Under the pieces are notes generated by a model, which saw only the letters and a program-made list of their open reading frames with translations, did not search any database and was not told the origin of the DNA. From positions 30,706,098-30,770,097 of the forward strand of contig CM060470.1 of assembly GCA_030544235.1 (NCBI GenBank): 64,000 nucleotides of DNA. The letters are read 5' to 3'. This stretch comes from Lepturacanthus savala (Eukaryota; Chordata; Actinopteri; Scombriformes; Trichiuridae). Both the position numbers and the translations under genes were made by a program. Shown piece after piece: positions 1 to 10,813 of the stretch; the first letter of the stretch is position 1, and each line of letters starts with the position of its first letter.

Positions 1-429
1 ATATTTTAGTGACTTGGCCAAAAAAGCAGTAGCACACATCATACAGTAATATCAATCACATACAAAACCTAAGTACCAAGAATACTTTATGAATATCACA
101 TCAAATAGAGTACATATGTTTGAGTTCAATGGTTTCTTGTTCCAGGTCTTTGGGGATTAAACCTAAGCCATCATGAGAAATCAGAGAAGACAATTTTAGA
201 TCTTTCTGAAGGATGTTCCATAGAAAAGTGTCAGCAAATAGATTTTTATAAATATTTAAATTAAAATATATAAAAATTCAAGCAACACACAAGATGGAGG
301 CTACATGATCTCAGTATGTGCAGACACATACATACACTATTCCTATAAAATGGTAACTCATTGGTCAACACATGAGCATATTTAAAGAATTATTTAAGCA
401 ATAAAAAGGTAAAAGTAAATAAATAAAAT
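1..429. other. AT-rich flank upstream of nhlh2
   Basis: AT-rich noncoding sequence with no supported gene. It would hold the nhlh2 first intron or 5' flank, but its linkage to the gene is uncertain because an adapter-like sequence separates the two at 430-456. Confidence 0.4.
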
Positions 430-456
430 GCAGTATCAGATGTGTATAAGAGGCAG
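430..456 (+). other. Tn5 mosaic-end / Nextera adapter-like sequence
   Basis: Bases 438-456 read AGATGTGTATAAGAGGCAG, which differs at one base from the 19-bp Tn5 mosaic end used in Nextera libraries (AGATGTGTATAAGAGACAG). The preceding bases GCAGTATC match the Nextera read-1 adapter GCAGCGTC at all but two positions. In all, 24 of 27 bases match in register and all three differences are transitions. It is most likely a residual library adapter carried into the assembly, not a fish element. Confidence 0.75.
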
Positions 457-561
457 ATTAAAAATCCCACAGGTTCTTTGCTTAGGTTTTCTGTAGGATT
501 TGTGACTTTTGGTGAATTTGTTTGATTCCGCCTCAGGAGGCTGCGGTCTGAGGACAGCAGC

Positions 562-936
562 ATGATGCTCAGTCCTGACCAGCCTGCGCCAGATCTGCTT
601 TGGGGACGCGCGCGCGCCGAGACGCTGCTGGACACTCTCACTGTGCGGGATGGGCCCCCGATTGAGCTCGCGGACGGAGACGGGAAAGCGCGCTCCGCCG
701 CGCACGCGCCCGCTCTCAGCAGGGAGGAGAAGAGGCGCAGGAGGCGCGCCACGGCCAAATACCGATCCGCGCACGCGACCAGGGAGCGGATCCGCGTCGT
801 GGCCTTCAACGTGGCTTTCGCGGAGCTAAGGAAGCTGCTGCCCACGCTCCCACCTGACAAGAGGCTGTCCAAAATAGAGATCCTGAGACTCGCGATCTGT
901 TACATCTCCTACCTCAACCATGTGCTGGATGTGTAG
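562..936 (+). CDS. nhlh2: NHLH2-type neuronal bHLH transcription factor
   Basis: This 124-aa protein is a nescient helix-loop-helix (HEN) factor, an E-box-binding nuclear regulator of neuronal and neuroendocrine differentiation that pairs with E-proteins. It opens with MMLSPDQ, as I recall human NHLH2 doing, then a variable N-terminal half. The basic stretch REEKRRRRRATAKYRSA (residues about 54-70) leads into the bHLH (about 67-121) with the family ending KIEILRLAICYISYLNHVLDV minus its first base residues visible at the C-terminus. The chosen start is the double ATG matching the family; the stop follows HVLDV directly, as in the family. The CDS is uninterrupted, as expected. A likely 3' splice site (ttttctgtag) lies at 487-496, so a 5' noncoding exon is expected upstream. 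Odd points: valine replaces the usual glutamate after RERIRV, and an adapter-like sequence lies 106 bp upstream. NHLH1 is the alternative; the vangl1/casq2 neighbours favour NHLH2. Confidence 0.9.
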   Translation: MMLSPDQPAPDLLWGRARAETLLDTLTVRDGPPIELADGDGKARSAAHAPALSREEKRRRRRATAKYRSAHATRERIRVVAFNVAFAELRKLLPTLPPDKRLSKIEILRLAICYISYLNHVLDV

Positions 937-1313
937 GATCTGAGGAGCAGAGCGGCTGACGCTGGTCCTGAAAGACTGGTTGGGACCAGCCAGGACAGCT
1001 GAATGATTCCTGGAGGAAATAGGCTGGGGCCTCCCCTCATACAAAGTCTGGAACAAGGCAACCCTCCTCCCCCACCCTCCCCCAACTCCTCTTTACACAC
1101 ATAAATCACACACATATGGCTTTTATGTGATTTCCTTCTGATAACTAATGTAATATGTTTTCTCTTCTATTCACGGAGCCTCCCTGTAACAGTTCAGTCT
1201 GTAGCTAGGAAGACCATCTTCCACTTTGAAAACCTCTGTTATAAAAGTTTATAGTGACGTTTTGTCAGTAGGAGCTACTGCTGGATTTCTGTTATGGGAT
1301 GGATGGAAACATA
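937..1313. other. nhlh2 3' flank / probable 3' UTR
   Basis: This follows the nhlh2 stop and probably contains 3' UTR. The part from about 1154 recurs at 1812-1950. No other gene is seen. Confidence 0.5.
1154..1292 (+). repeat. Direct duplicate, left copy
   Basis: This about 140-bp segment contains TGTTTTCTCTTC, GAGCCTCCCTG, AACAGTTCAG, TTTGAAAACCTCTGTTATAA and TAGTGACGTT. The same string of blocks recurs in the same order at 1812-1950, so the two flank the MITE at 1314-1797 as direct repeats. Confidence 0.75.
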
Positions 1314-1797
1314 TAGGGTGATATCAGGTAAAATGGGCTATCAGGTAAAATGGGACATTTAAGGTTTGAGGGTCCCAGTCCTTCTGAAAATTAGAGCCAA
1401 TGATTACAAAGGATTGAAAACAGTTGACATAACCTGACAAGTAACAGGTGATTTGATTAGTTTATGGTTTCTATGATGATTTGATTATTTTATGTTTTTT
1501 ATGGTGGTGAAACAATACTTCAAATCTAGACTGAACCAGAAATGACAAATCTAACTAAACCCATTTTATCTGAGGAGATGGACCATTTTACCCGAAACCG
1601 CTCATGCACAAAAAAAAACGGCACAGGAAATATTTTAAGATTTATAGTGCCTTAAAAATGTTAGCACATAATTCCAATACAAAGTGATCAGATACAGCCA
1701 TTATTAATCATAAACATACATGGAAAAGACATATTTGGTATTGTGTTATTGTCCCAATTTATTTAACAAAAAGTGGCCCACTTTATATATCACCCTA
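1314..1797. mobile_element. TA-flanked MITE (Tc1/mariner-like), copy 1
   Basis: The ends are TAGGGTGATATCAGG and TATATATCACCCTA, an inverted pair flanked by TA. A diverged second copy lies at 25562-26018 and shares internal blocks such as GGTGATTTGATTAGTTTATG and TTGGTATTGTGTTATTGTCC. No transposase is present. The TA target suggests the Tc1/mariner superfamily, by inference. Confidence 0.6.
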
Positions 1798-1811
1798 TAC
1801 TTTATATCACC

Positions 1812-1950
1812 ATATGTTTTCTCTTCCATTCACATAGCCTCCCTGAAACAGTTCAGACCCTTCCTATAGAGACCCACCTTCCCCTTTGAAAACCTCTGTT
1901 ATAAATGATTAAAGTGACGTTGTGTCAGTGGAGGCTGCTGCAGGACTACA
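1812..1950 (+). repeat. Direct duplicate, right copy
   Basis: Second copy of the 1154-1292 segment, diverged by scattered substitutions but in the same order and orientation. It begins 15 bp after the MITE end. Confidence 0.75.
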
Positions 1951-2411
1951 GTATAGTGAAAGCTGCTAAGATGCTTCTCTATTCTGGCTACATTAGCTTG
2001 ACTTTAAAATAAATATGCAGCTTTGTCTTTAGTCCAGGATGCTTTGGGACTTTGATTTGCACCCGTTTGTATAACCAGTGTTAGTGCAAATACACACACA
2101 CTATAGTATATGAGACTTGTCAAAATGTTATAAACATATAGTCCGCTGTGCTTGTGGGATTCTGTCTGTGGGATTCAGTTGCAGCTTAAAAGCATTAGAC
2201 CATTTTGAAAACAAACCGCCAGCTAAAAGAGACATGTTTGATACATACAATATTTTGATGTTAGTCACCTTACAATATCTCTGAACTTTTAATGAAAGCC
2301 TTATTAGATTTCATCTTTAAAAATGTGTCTTCTGGTAGCATTATTGGGAAGTGTTTGAGTTTGTTTGTTATTTATTTCAAGCAGCGCTGCCACTCTGTCT
2401 CTCTCTCTCTG

Positions 2412-2455
<44 letters not shown>

Positions 2456-5140
2456 TCTCTGTCTGTCACCATGCTGGACTCGTGGTATATTAGTCAGGGA
2501 TGCTCTCCCTCTGAATAGAGCAGGTGTTTCTCCAGACAAACCAAAATGGCCGTCCATCTGCCTTCTCTCTGGGGACACATACGCACAAATGCATATGCAG
2601 TACATACAAATGAGTCAGTGTAAAAAAAAAACACTGCCAAAATATAGAATGAAAATATGCTTAAATGACTCTTGGCAGTTTGTTAATTTGGTAGTCAGAG
2701 TCAATCTTATTTATGGTAAATCGTACTGTAATTATTGACAACAAACTTAGTTATTATTATTATTATTATTTGTGTGTAAATAAATGATTGGACTTCTGTT
2801 TTTTGTTTTTGTTTTTTTGTCATCAGTGTTTGACACACTGCCCTGGCTTTGTCTAAAGATGCACTTCATCTCATACGAGATCAGGCTGTGGATGTGAAGT
2901 CCTGCTGGTCCCCTTTGCTTTTTTTCCCTCTCCATTAGTCAGATGCCGCCTGTGCTCCTTCTCACGTCCCTTTATGTGAGTCTCTGTAGTGTAATGTGGC
3001 CCAAGGGGCTCGGGTCATTATTCATGGCCACTCCAGCAGCAAGAGTGACAGCCATTTGTCTACAAATGCACATTAAACACGCTACACACTCTGTCTACAC
3101 ACAATGGGGCCAAGCCTGACACCAGCGTTAAAAGTTAAATGGGGTAGGGACATTTACAAAGGCTGTGCATAAATGCTTATTAACATCCTTCACAGTTTTA
3201 GCCAGTCTGGATGGAGCACCAAAACTCAGCTGGGACGTGTTAAAGTCTGTGCAGCTCTGTCACTCTGGGGTCACAGTAAAATTAGACTTGAATAGTCTCT
3301 TTGAGTAAAATTGAAAGTGCAGGTTCGGAGGAGAAGTGTGGTTATATTTCAGACATTCCCTCTTTGCATATCATGCTTTGATGCATGATATTTCTTCAGT
3401 GAGTTAAAGATTTGTTTTGAAGGTGCAACACTGCCCTCTGATGGGGTTTCACTGGGGGGATTCAAACTGTAGAAGGTTCATATTGACCTTAAGTTCTGTG
3501 GAAAGTTTCTTCTGCTTTAATGGCTTTTTACAGAAACTTTGACCTTATTTCCACTGGATATTCAACTGTAATCTGTTATGCTTAATGCAGTTTTGCTCTG
3601 TTTATGTTATTCAAAGTTGTTCTAATCATTTTAATTCCAGTGTACAGTTCAATCAATCAACTCATTATTTTTATTCTTATTATTATTATTGAAATTTCAC
3701 CTGGATTATTAAGAATATTTTCATGACATGTTTCCCCAGTACACATGAATTAAGATGAATTTATATAAGAACAATTTTTTTGTAAAATTGTAAAATCTTA
3801 TTGACCCTTATTTGATCCTATGAGTTTACTGCGGTTCTGATGGCATTCAGGGTTATAGCCAGATTATTTTGTGTGTTCCTTGAGGCCATTAAAACACTGC
3901 TGCAATCTCATTCTGTTTAGCTGCTCTGGTACATTCATTCATATCAGATGAGCTTCATCAGCAGATCTACAGTATGCTCATCATCACTCTGTTTCAATGT
4001 GGTCCATGTTGGCAAAAAAGTGCTAAAAAAGAATGGAAATTTAAATATCAACAATTCCATGACAATTAGGAAACTGTCTGCTGATAAAACCATGTGATAT
4101 GATCAAATGTTCCAGATCAGCTACTATAAGGACCTTGAGATCCAACTTGTATTTCAAATATCCAGTATGAATTTTGAAACTCAACACTGCTATAATGTGC
4201 TTTACTGCTACTATCAATGTCAACATTGTTGTTTTTTGATGCCGTGAATAAAATGTTATAAATATTTACTGAACCAATATTTTGCAACACGGTGCCAGTT
4301 TGGCCTCAGTTTTATTTGTCCTGGCTTCAATTATAACAAATAATAACATGTCAACATTTGCCTTCATGAATTTTTAAACTACGCCTTCAACCTCAGACAG
4401 TTTCTGTCTCCCAAAGACCAGGTGTGACATGTCCTGACACTAAGACATTATGGCACTGCTATAATATTACTTGACACCAAAACTGCTGTCTCATTTCTGT
4501 GAAAACACTAAATGTTTTCATTACATTGATATTGTAGATATTGTCCCAATAGAAGATTGGCCTGTACACAACATACCATTATGTATAAAACCTACAACAT
4601 TCAGGCTCCTGGACATATACTAAAATATGCATAATAATCTCATGCAGGTCATCATTGCTGAATTAACTTGCTTTGAAATGTTTTAGAACTGTATACTTAC
4701 AATATAACGGTGTATTGCCTGGACCTATTACAAATATAATTACACAGAAATTAATTCAGGGACATGGATTGTTTGGATTTCTTTATATGTGAGTAAATAC
4801 TGTGTGTTAGTAGTGCATATCACCGTAATACAAAACTACCTAAAACTTGTTTTGCCAAAAATGAAATCTGGGGGTCCCAGGGTCAACTATTTCCCTCAAA
4901 AGTTGAAAGATGTCTTCTATAGTAGTTAATGTGTAAGTGAAAACTTATTAAACCCTGTTTTAAGAATTTTATCCAATGAACTAGTAAAATAAGATCAAAA
5001 CGGCATAACCTCAATATGTATATGCCTGGGATCTTCTCTGCAACTCCTTTACACTTTGTGATAGATGTGTATCACAGTGGGAACTTCTAATAAGCTACAT
5101 TTTAGGAGTTATTGTCATGTTCTCAGTAGCTGATATGGAA
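1951..5140. other. Intergenic, no gene seen
   Basis: AT-rich intergenic DNA between nhlh2 and vangl1. It contains a (CT)n tract at 2395-2464 and short (ATT)n tracts near 2753 and 3680. No exon with splice signals or family similarity was recognised. Confidence 0.5.
2395..2464 (+). repeat. (CT)n microsatellite
   Basis: About 70 bp of CT dinucleotides broken by a few CTGT units. Confidence 0.9.
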
Positions 5141-5446
5141 CTATGAGATAACTAAGATTAGCTGGAGCCTGAACATTAAGAGCATTGTAGGTGAAGAGGA
5201 TTCTATTCTTGATTTCACAGGAGGCCAGTGCAGAGAAGTTAATAATGGTGAGATATGATCACTTCTTCTAGTGCCTGTTAATATAAGTGCAGCAGCATTC
5301 TGGATCAGATGGAGAAACGTTAGAGACTTTATGGTCCAGCTGAACAATACAGAATTGCAGTAATCCAGCCTAAAAGTAAAAATGCATGTACAATTTTCTC
5401 TGTATCTTTTAGAAAAAAACAAGGTTATGCTCTTTTCTAAGAACAA
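5141..5446 (-). pseudogene. LINE reverse-transcriptase C-terminal fragment
   Basis: The minus strand encodes RLDYCNSVLFSW, then HLIQNAAALILTGTRR and HISPLLTSLHWPPVKSRIE. This is the typical C-terminal segment after the reverse transcriptase of fish L2/Rex-type LINE proteins. Only about 100 residues remain, with no upstream endonuclease or catalytic reverse-transcriptase motifs, so it is a truncated relic. Confidence 0.75.
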
Positions 5447-5454
5447 GAAAGTGC

Positions 5455-6710
5455 CTTGGTCTGCTGCCCTCTAATCTGTCTAAATATGACACATACATGT
5501 TCAAGCTATAACTTCCGTCCTTGTATTATGTCCACCCATGGTACACTTATTGAGACTGTAGCCAGCTACAAATAATTAGGATTCACAATAGATAAAAGTC
5601 TTTCTTATTAATTTGACATTGACCAACTATTAAAGAAATTAAAACTGAAATTGGGCTTTTTTTGGAACAAATCTAGAAAAACATATTGTTGCTGTCACTT
5701 TCTTGCCTTTCCTGGGATATGGTGGTGTTGTATACAGGGATGACTCTGCTCACTCTTTGCATCTCTTGGATGAACTCTGAGATTCAAAACTAGTTGTAAA
5801 ACTCTAACTGTACCTGTTCCTCTAACTGTCATATTCTCTAGGAAATTGGTCATCACTATATGCACAGAAAAATGCATTGGTATATATTTATCTACAAATC
5901 CATCTTTGGTCTGCTGCCCTCTTATCTAAGTATATGTCACACACACCTTCAAGCTAGGGCGACACGGTGGCGCAGGGGTTAGCGCTGTTGCCTCACAGCA
6001 AGAAGGTCGCAGGTTCAAGACCTCCTTGGTCCTGGGTCTGGGACCTTTCTGTGTGGAGTTTGCATGTTCTCCCCGTGTCTGCGTGGGTTTTCACCGGGTA
6101 CTCCGGCTTCCTCCCACAGTCCAAAAACATGCTCAGGTTAATTGGAGACTCTGAATTGCCCATAGGTGTGAGTGTGTGAGTGAGTGGTGTGTGTGCCCCA
6201 CGATTGGCTGGCGACCATCTGGGGTGTGTCCCTGCCTCTCGCCGTAGCGCGCTGGGATTGGCTCCAGCAGACCCCTGCAACCCTAATGAGGAATAAGCAG
6301 GTATAGAAAATGACTGACTGACTGACCTTCAAGCTATATAACCTCTATTATTCTATAAGGCTATTTCACTTTTATCATCCCTTCAGTTCATACTGAACTT
6401 GGTAAAAAGGGTTTTCCTACACCGCTCCCTCAACCTGGAACACGCTACAGCTGGAATTGCAGCTGCTTAGCCTGATTCCCTTAAGGTAGTTTAAAATTTT
6501 GACTCAGAAGGCTGAAGCGGTTTGCACATGTTTTTAATCTGATTTTTTTAATTATTTTAATCAGATTGCACTTTTGCAGGTTTCGTGTTTACATTGTCTT
6601 TATTGGTCTTGTTGTACCTTTGTGTAGTTGCTGCTGCTCTGACAAGTCGCTCTTGAAAATGAGACCCTGAGTCTCAATGAGATACTTATCTGTATAAATA
6701 AAATGGCAAG
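5455..6710 (+). pseudogene. Degenerate LINE 3' end, split by a SINE
   Basis: In broken plus-strand frames one reads SYK-LGFTIDKSLSY, IDQLLKKLKLKLGFFWNKS, IFGLLPSYLS and, after the SINE, LVKRVFLHRSLNLEHATAG. These are the order and wording of the 3' part of a teleost LINE protein. The end near 6690-6703 has an AATAAA-containing tail. A related GLLPSNLS string near 5460 suggests an internal duplication or a second fragment. The SINE at 5957-6324 splits the last part of the frame. Confidence 0.65.
5957..6324 (+). mobile_element. tRNA-derived SINE, full-length, 12-bp TSD
   Basis: The head has an A box TGGCGCAGGGG (5968-5978) and a B box GGTTCAAGACC (6012-6022), spaced as in a polymerase III tRNA promoter. 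The body carries GCATGTTCTCCCCGTGTC, a motif widespread in fish genomes, and the 3' end is a short (GACT)n tail. ACCTTCAAGCTA occurs directly before (5945-5956) and after (6325-6336), so it is a target-site duplication from LINE-style insertion. I do not assign a library family name. Confidence 0.85.
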
Positions 6711-6967
6711 GGGATGACTGAAGTAGTTCTATCATCAGATAATGAATTTCTCAGGTGTTGAGGCCCAAGCACAAGATCTTTTTAATTCAGTTCACTAGCA
6801 GAAAGTTACATTTCATCCAGGATTGTATGTCCTTAAGACATGATTGAAGTTGAGCTAGAGATGGTGATAGTTTTTCAGGGAAATCCTGCATGTTCTGTCT
6901 TTAAGGTGAGGAGGACTTTAAAAATCTCATTCATTCACTCACTCACACACACATACACACACTCACT

Positions 6968-6968
<1 letters not shown>

Positions 6969-7027
<59 letters not shown>
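6969..7027 (+). repeat. (CA)n microsatellite
   Basis: About 59 bp of CA dinucleotides, preceded by CACT/CACA-rich sequence from 6937. Confidence 0.95.
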
Positions 7028-7028
<1 letters not shown>

Positions 7029-7039
7029 CTTCGTTGAAG

Positions 7040-7410
7040 TCGCTGCTCCAAAATCCACAATAAAGCCCGACCTCTGCTGGGCCACAGCTGAACGCGCTCA
7101 TTCTAGTAGTGCACTTGAGACTGTATTGTACCTCCATGCTGCCTCCCTCTCCCGGTTCTGCAAACCACAATGGCCTGGCGCGTATGAAGGGAGCTGCCTC
7201 CTGTCGGCACGGTAAGACGCGAGCGGAGCAGCGGCGGATTCACCGCAGGTGAAAGGAATATGACGCACTTCTGAGAAGAACAATAAGAGGGAGAAAAAGG
7301 TAGGCGAACGAATTGTTGCTACGTATATTAGGCTACATAAGGTTTGATTTTTTTTTCTTTTTTTTTGGCCAAAAGCCGGAGACGCACAGCCACACGGGGG
7401 GTGGGGGTTG

Positions 7411-7452
<42 letters not shown>

Positions 7453-7960
7453 TGTGAGTGTGAGTGTGTGTATGGGGGGTTAATGAAGTTCAATGCTGCT
7501 GTCGTGTAAAAAAATGATTTCCAATTCTCACATTCTCACCAGACAAATAAGGCCTCCTTATCATTTTTTACGCGTGGAACAACCTCATAGTTATGATAAG
7601 CGTTTTCTTTTCTTTCCTTTTTACCTCTGTAACCTGCGCGCGTATTTAAACAGAGCAGCACATTACACGCTGGATTCTGGTGGAGGCGCAGACGTCTACA
7701 TTTTCTGCGGTGCTGTTCAAGACTGAAACGAGATCTATTGTAACCGAAACTGGCACAGGTGCCTTCGCTACACTTGCTCTCTCGTATCCTATTAGAATAA
7801 AAAAAGGGCGATTCGGACCAGGCTTTGCTGTGCAGGAGGATGCTGCCTTCATGATCATCATCATCACCTTCAGCTGTGCGCAGCTGGATGAGGTGCTCCT
7901 ATGACATGCGGCTGCCTGCTGTCCTCCGCGGTGGCGCGGCGCCTGGAGTCATGACGCGGC
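7040..7960 (+). promoter_or_regulatory. Candidate vangl1 promoter / 5' noncoding exon region
   Basis: This stretch is richer in CpG than its surroundings (for example around 7190-7250 and 7910-7960) and has no conserved ORF. A possible donor AAG|GTAGGCG lies at 7299-7300. Because vangl1's first coding exon has a clear 3' splice site in front of it (14201-14210), a noncoding first exon must lie upstream, and this is the best-looking place in the window. That link is inference. Confidence 0.3.
7413..7473 (+). repeat. (GT)n microsatellite
   Basis: GT dinucleotides ending in GTGAGT variants. Confidence 0.95.
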
Positions 7961-8058
7961 TGTGAAACTGCAGCACCTTTTAGACATTTATTATTGAGGA
8001 GTGCTGACAGAGGTTCTATGTGTGTGGAGAGAGGCTCAGACTGATGAGTCACACACTC

Positions 8059-8069
8059 ACTTACACACA

Positions 8070-8116
<47 letters not shown>
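8059..8116 (+). repeat. (CA)n microsatellite
   Basis: CA dinucleotides with one CC interruption near 8078. Confidence 0.95.
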
Positions 8117-8118
<2 letters not shown>

Positions 8119-8600
8119 GGAAGATATCAGTTCTTTGCCATGAATGATAAAAGCAAAGAGATTGCTGGCATCGCCTATGTCATTGTTCTTCTTCTCCAGT
8201 TTTAAACATGTTTTTGTTTTTTCCTCCTCTCTGCCAGGCATAGCGCAGTGTATTCTGAGTGTAATGAGAAATGGAGCTCAGCTGCCTTCAGGCTAGATAG
8301 CGTGTAATGCACAGCGAGCCGCAGAGTGTACGGTGGTGGTATTTACTGACATGAAAGCAACTCCCCTTGGAAGAATGAATGCACCTATCTCTACAGCCCT
8401 CCTCCCAGACGCGATGCGGCCGCCTCATTCACTCACTCGCTCACTCACTCGCTCACTCGCTCACTAATTCACCCACTCACTCTCCCCTCTACTGTACTTT
8501 CATTTAGTTACACATGAGTGGATCAGAGGGCGACTAAGTTTGCATTCCAGAGAAATGTGTCAGGTCAAACTTACTCCATGTACTGTGTGTGTGTTTGAGG

Positions 8601-9466
8601 TTCAATGATTAGTCAATTAGTTGATGAATGTTATTATTCACCTGATAATTGATTAATCGATTTTAGTCATTTTAAAGAAGAAAATATCCAAATCTTCTAG
8701 TTCAAGCTTCATCAATGGTTAGTTGATTATACAAACAGTTTAACATTTAAGCAATCATTTATTTAAGTAGTCGTTACAGCCCTTGTGTGTGTGTGTTCAA
8801 TTATTAGATGCTTAATCGATTAGTTGCCAACTATTACATTAATCAGAACTATTTTCATAATTGATTAATTGATTTAAATCAATTTAAGAAGAAAATATCC
8901 TAATTCTCTGGTTCCAGCTTCTCAAATCTGAATATTTTCTGGTTCCTTTAGTCTTCATTTCAGTTCTTTAATCTTCAAAAATACATTTTAGGTTGAATTT
9001 TCAGCTTTGGAAAACACTGACTGACTGAACCAAACAACTAATCAATTAATTATTTCAATAATCTAGAGAATATATCTATCTATCTACTATCAAGATAGTC
9101 ATTAGTTCCAGCCCTAGTATCTGTGTGTGTGTGTGTGTGTGTGTGTGATCAATGATTAATCGCTTAATTGATTGGTTGCCAACTATTACATTAATCAGAA
9201 CTATTTTGATAATCAAGTTATGTCATTTTTAAGAAGAAAATTTCCAAATTCTCTGGCTCCAGTTTCCTAAATCTGATTATTTTCTGGTCCCTGGTAGGTT
9301 GTGGACTGTTGGTCTGGACAGAAAAATACATTTTAGGTTGAATTTTCAGCTTTGGGAAACACATGGACATTTTACACCATTTTATGAACCAAACAACTAA
9401 TGGATTAATCATTTTAATAATCTATAGATTTGTTGACTATCAAGATATTCATTAGATCCAGCCCTA

Positions 9467-9541
<75 letters not shown>

Positions 9542-9955
9542 CAATGATTAGTTGCTTAATCATTTAGTTGCTTACTATTACATTAATCAAAACTATTTTG
9601 ATGATTGAATTAAGTCTTTTTTAAGAAGATAATATCCAAATTCTCTGTTTCCAGCTTCTCACATCTGAATATTTTCTGGTTTCTTTCGTCTTCTATAATA
9701 GTAAACTGATGGTCTTTGGGTTGTGGTCTGGACACAAAAAGACATTTTAGGTTAATTTTTTAGCTTTGGGAAACACTTTACATATTTTACACAATTTTAT
9801 GAACCAAACAACTAATCAATTTCAATTTCAATAATCTATAGATTCATCAACTCTCAAAATAGTTTTTAGTTCCAGCCCTAGTGTATGTGTGTGTTCAACA
9901 ATTAGTTGTTTAATTGATTAGATTCATTGAAGTTGTTAGTTTCACCCCTAGTGTG
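8601..9955 (+). repeat. Tandem array of about 350-390-bp units with (GT)n linkers
   Basis: Units start with TTCAATGATTAG-like sequence, run through CTATTACATTAATCAGAACT, TTAAGAAGAAAATATCCAAA and ACATTTTAGGTTGAATTTT, and end CCAGCCCTAGT followed by (GT)n. The CTATTACATT landmark falls at 8831, 9183 and 9575, a spacing of 352 and 392. The first unit (8601-8782) and last unit (about 9896-9950) are shortened. The AT-rich TIR-like ends suggest origin from a DNA transposon, by inference. Confidence 0.75.
9472..9540 (+). repeat. (GT)n microsatellite
   Basis: The longest GT linker in the tandem array at 8601-9955. Confidence 0.95.
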
Positions 9956-10809
9956 TGTGTATGTGTATGTGTAACAGCAGCACAGACTCTATCCAGTCAC
10001 TCAAAGGTCACAGGTTTCCTCTCTGCACATATGTCTAACTGTGTCTATCTGTGCACCATGAATCACATGCCAGGTTGTCACAGCATAACGAGGGGGAAAA
10101 GAAAGAAAGAAAGGAAAATAACAGTTTGGTGTCTGTAGATCTTTGGCTCGGTTTGTGTTATTTCAGTCCATCAGTCAATAATATGTTATCAGCAGCTGTT
10201 CCTCCTGTTATCTAAAGTTTGTGGAGGAACTGAATATTTTCATCACTATAAATAACACTAATACATACTCTATCAGCCATTGTTTGTTTTTGTTTGTTTC
10301 ACTAAAGACATTTGACCCATCTTACCGGAATGTGTTACTAGTTTGCCAGTTCCAGAATAAAGGCTTTTCATTTGTATAACACTAAAGAAATATATATCAT
10401 AAGTGTTGTAGATGGGGATTTTTGTAGTTAGTTATATTGCTTTTTTGAACTTGTAATGCAAAATAAAACAAACAGATGGCCAGCTGCTTCATCTGGCGGA
10501 TTGTAGCATGACGCCACAAGGGCAGGACGCTCATGAAGGAAGGAAGGCACCAGGCCTAATGGGTGTGAGGGAGGGCATAGATGCCATGGTAACCAGGCTT
10601 TAACAGGCGTTCTAGACACGGTATGAGGCTGATCTGTGGCATTTAGGGTGCCAGCACTGTACCAGGCACATTAATGGAATCTCAAATTTTGTTCACCTCT
10701 CTCTATCTCTATCCCTCTCTCTCTCCCTCTGTGCCCAGTTTGGAAGCCAAATGGCTTTGCAGCCAAGCGAAAAGGTTGAATGCAAGCAAATACACACACA
10801 CACATGTTA
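9956..10809. other. No gene seen
   Basis: Unremarkable noncoding sequence between the tandem array and the first TTAA-flanked MITE. Confidence 0.45.
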
Positions 10810-10813
10810 TTAA

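Noticed and set aside
5960..6030. tRNA gene suggested by A and B boxes
   Set aside because: The head does not fold into a tRNA-like cloverleaf by eye and recurs with a long SINE body; it is a SINE promoter.
8401..8470. CRISPR-like repeat from CACTCACTCGCT units
   Set aside because: Simple short tandem CACT/CGCT repeat with no spacers; eukaryotic DNA.
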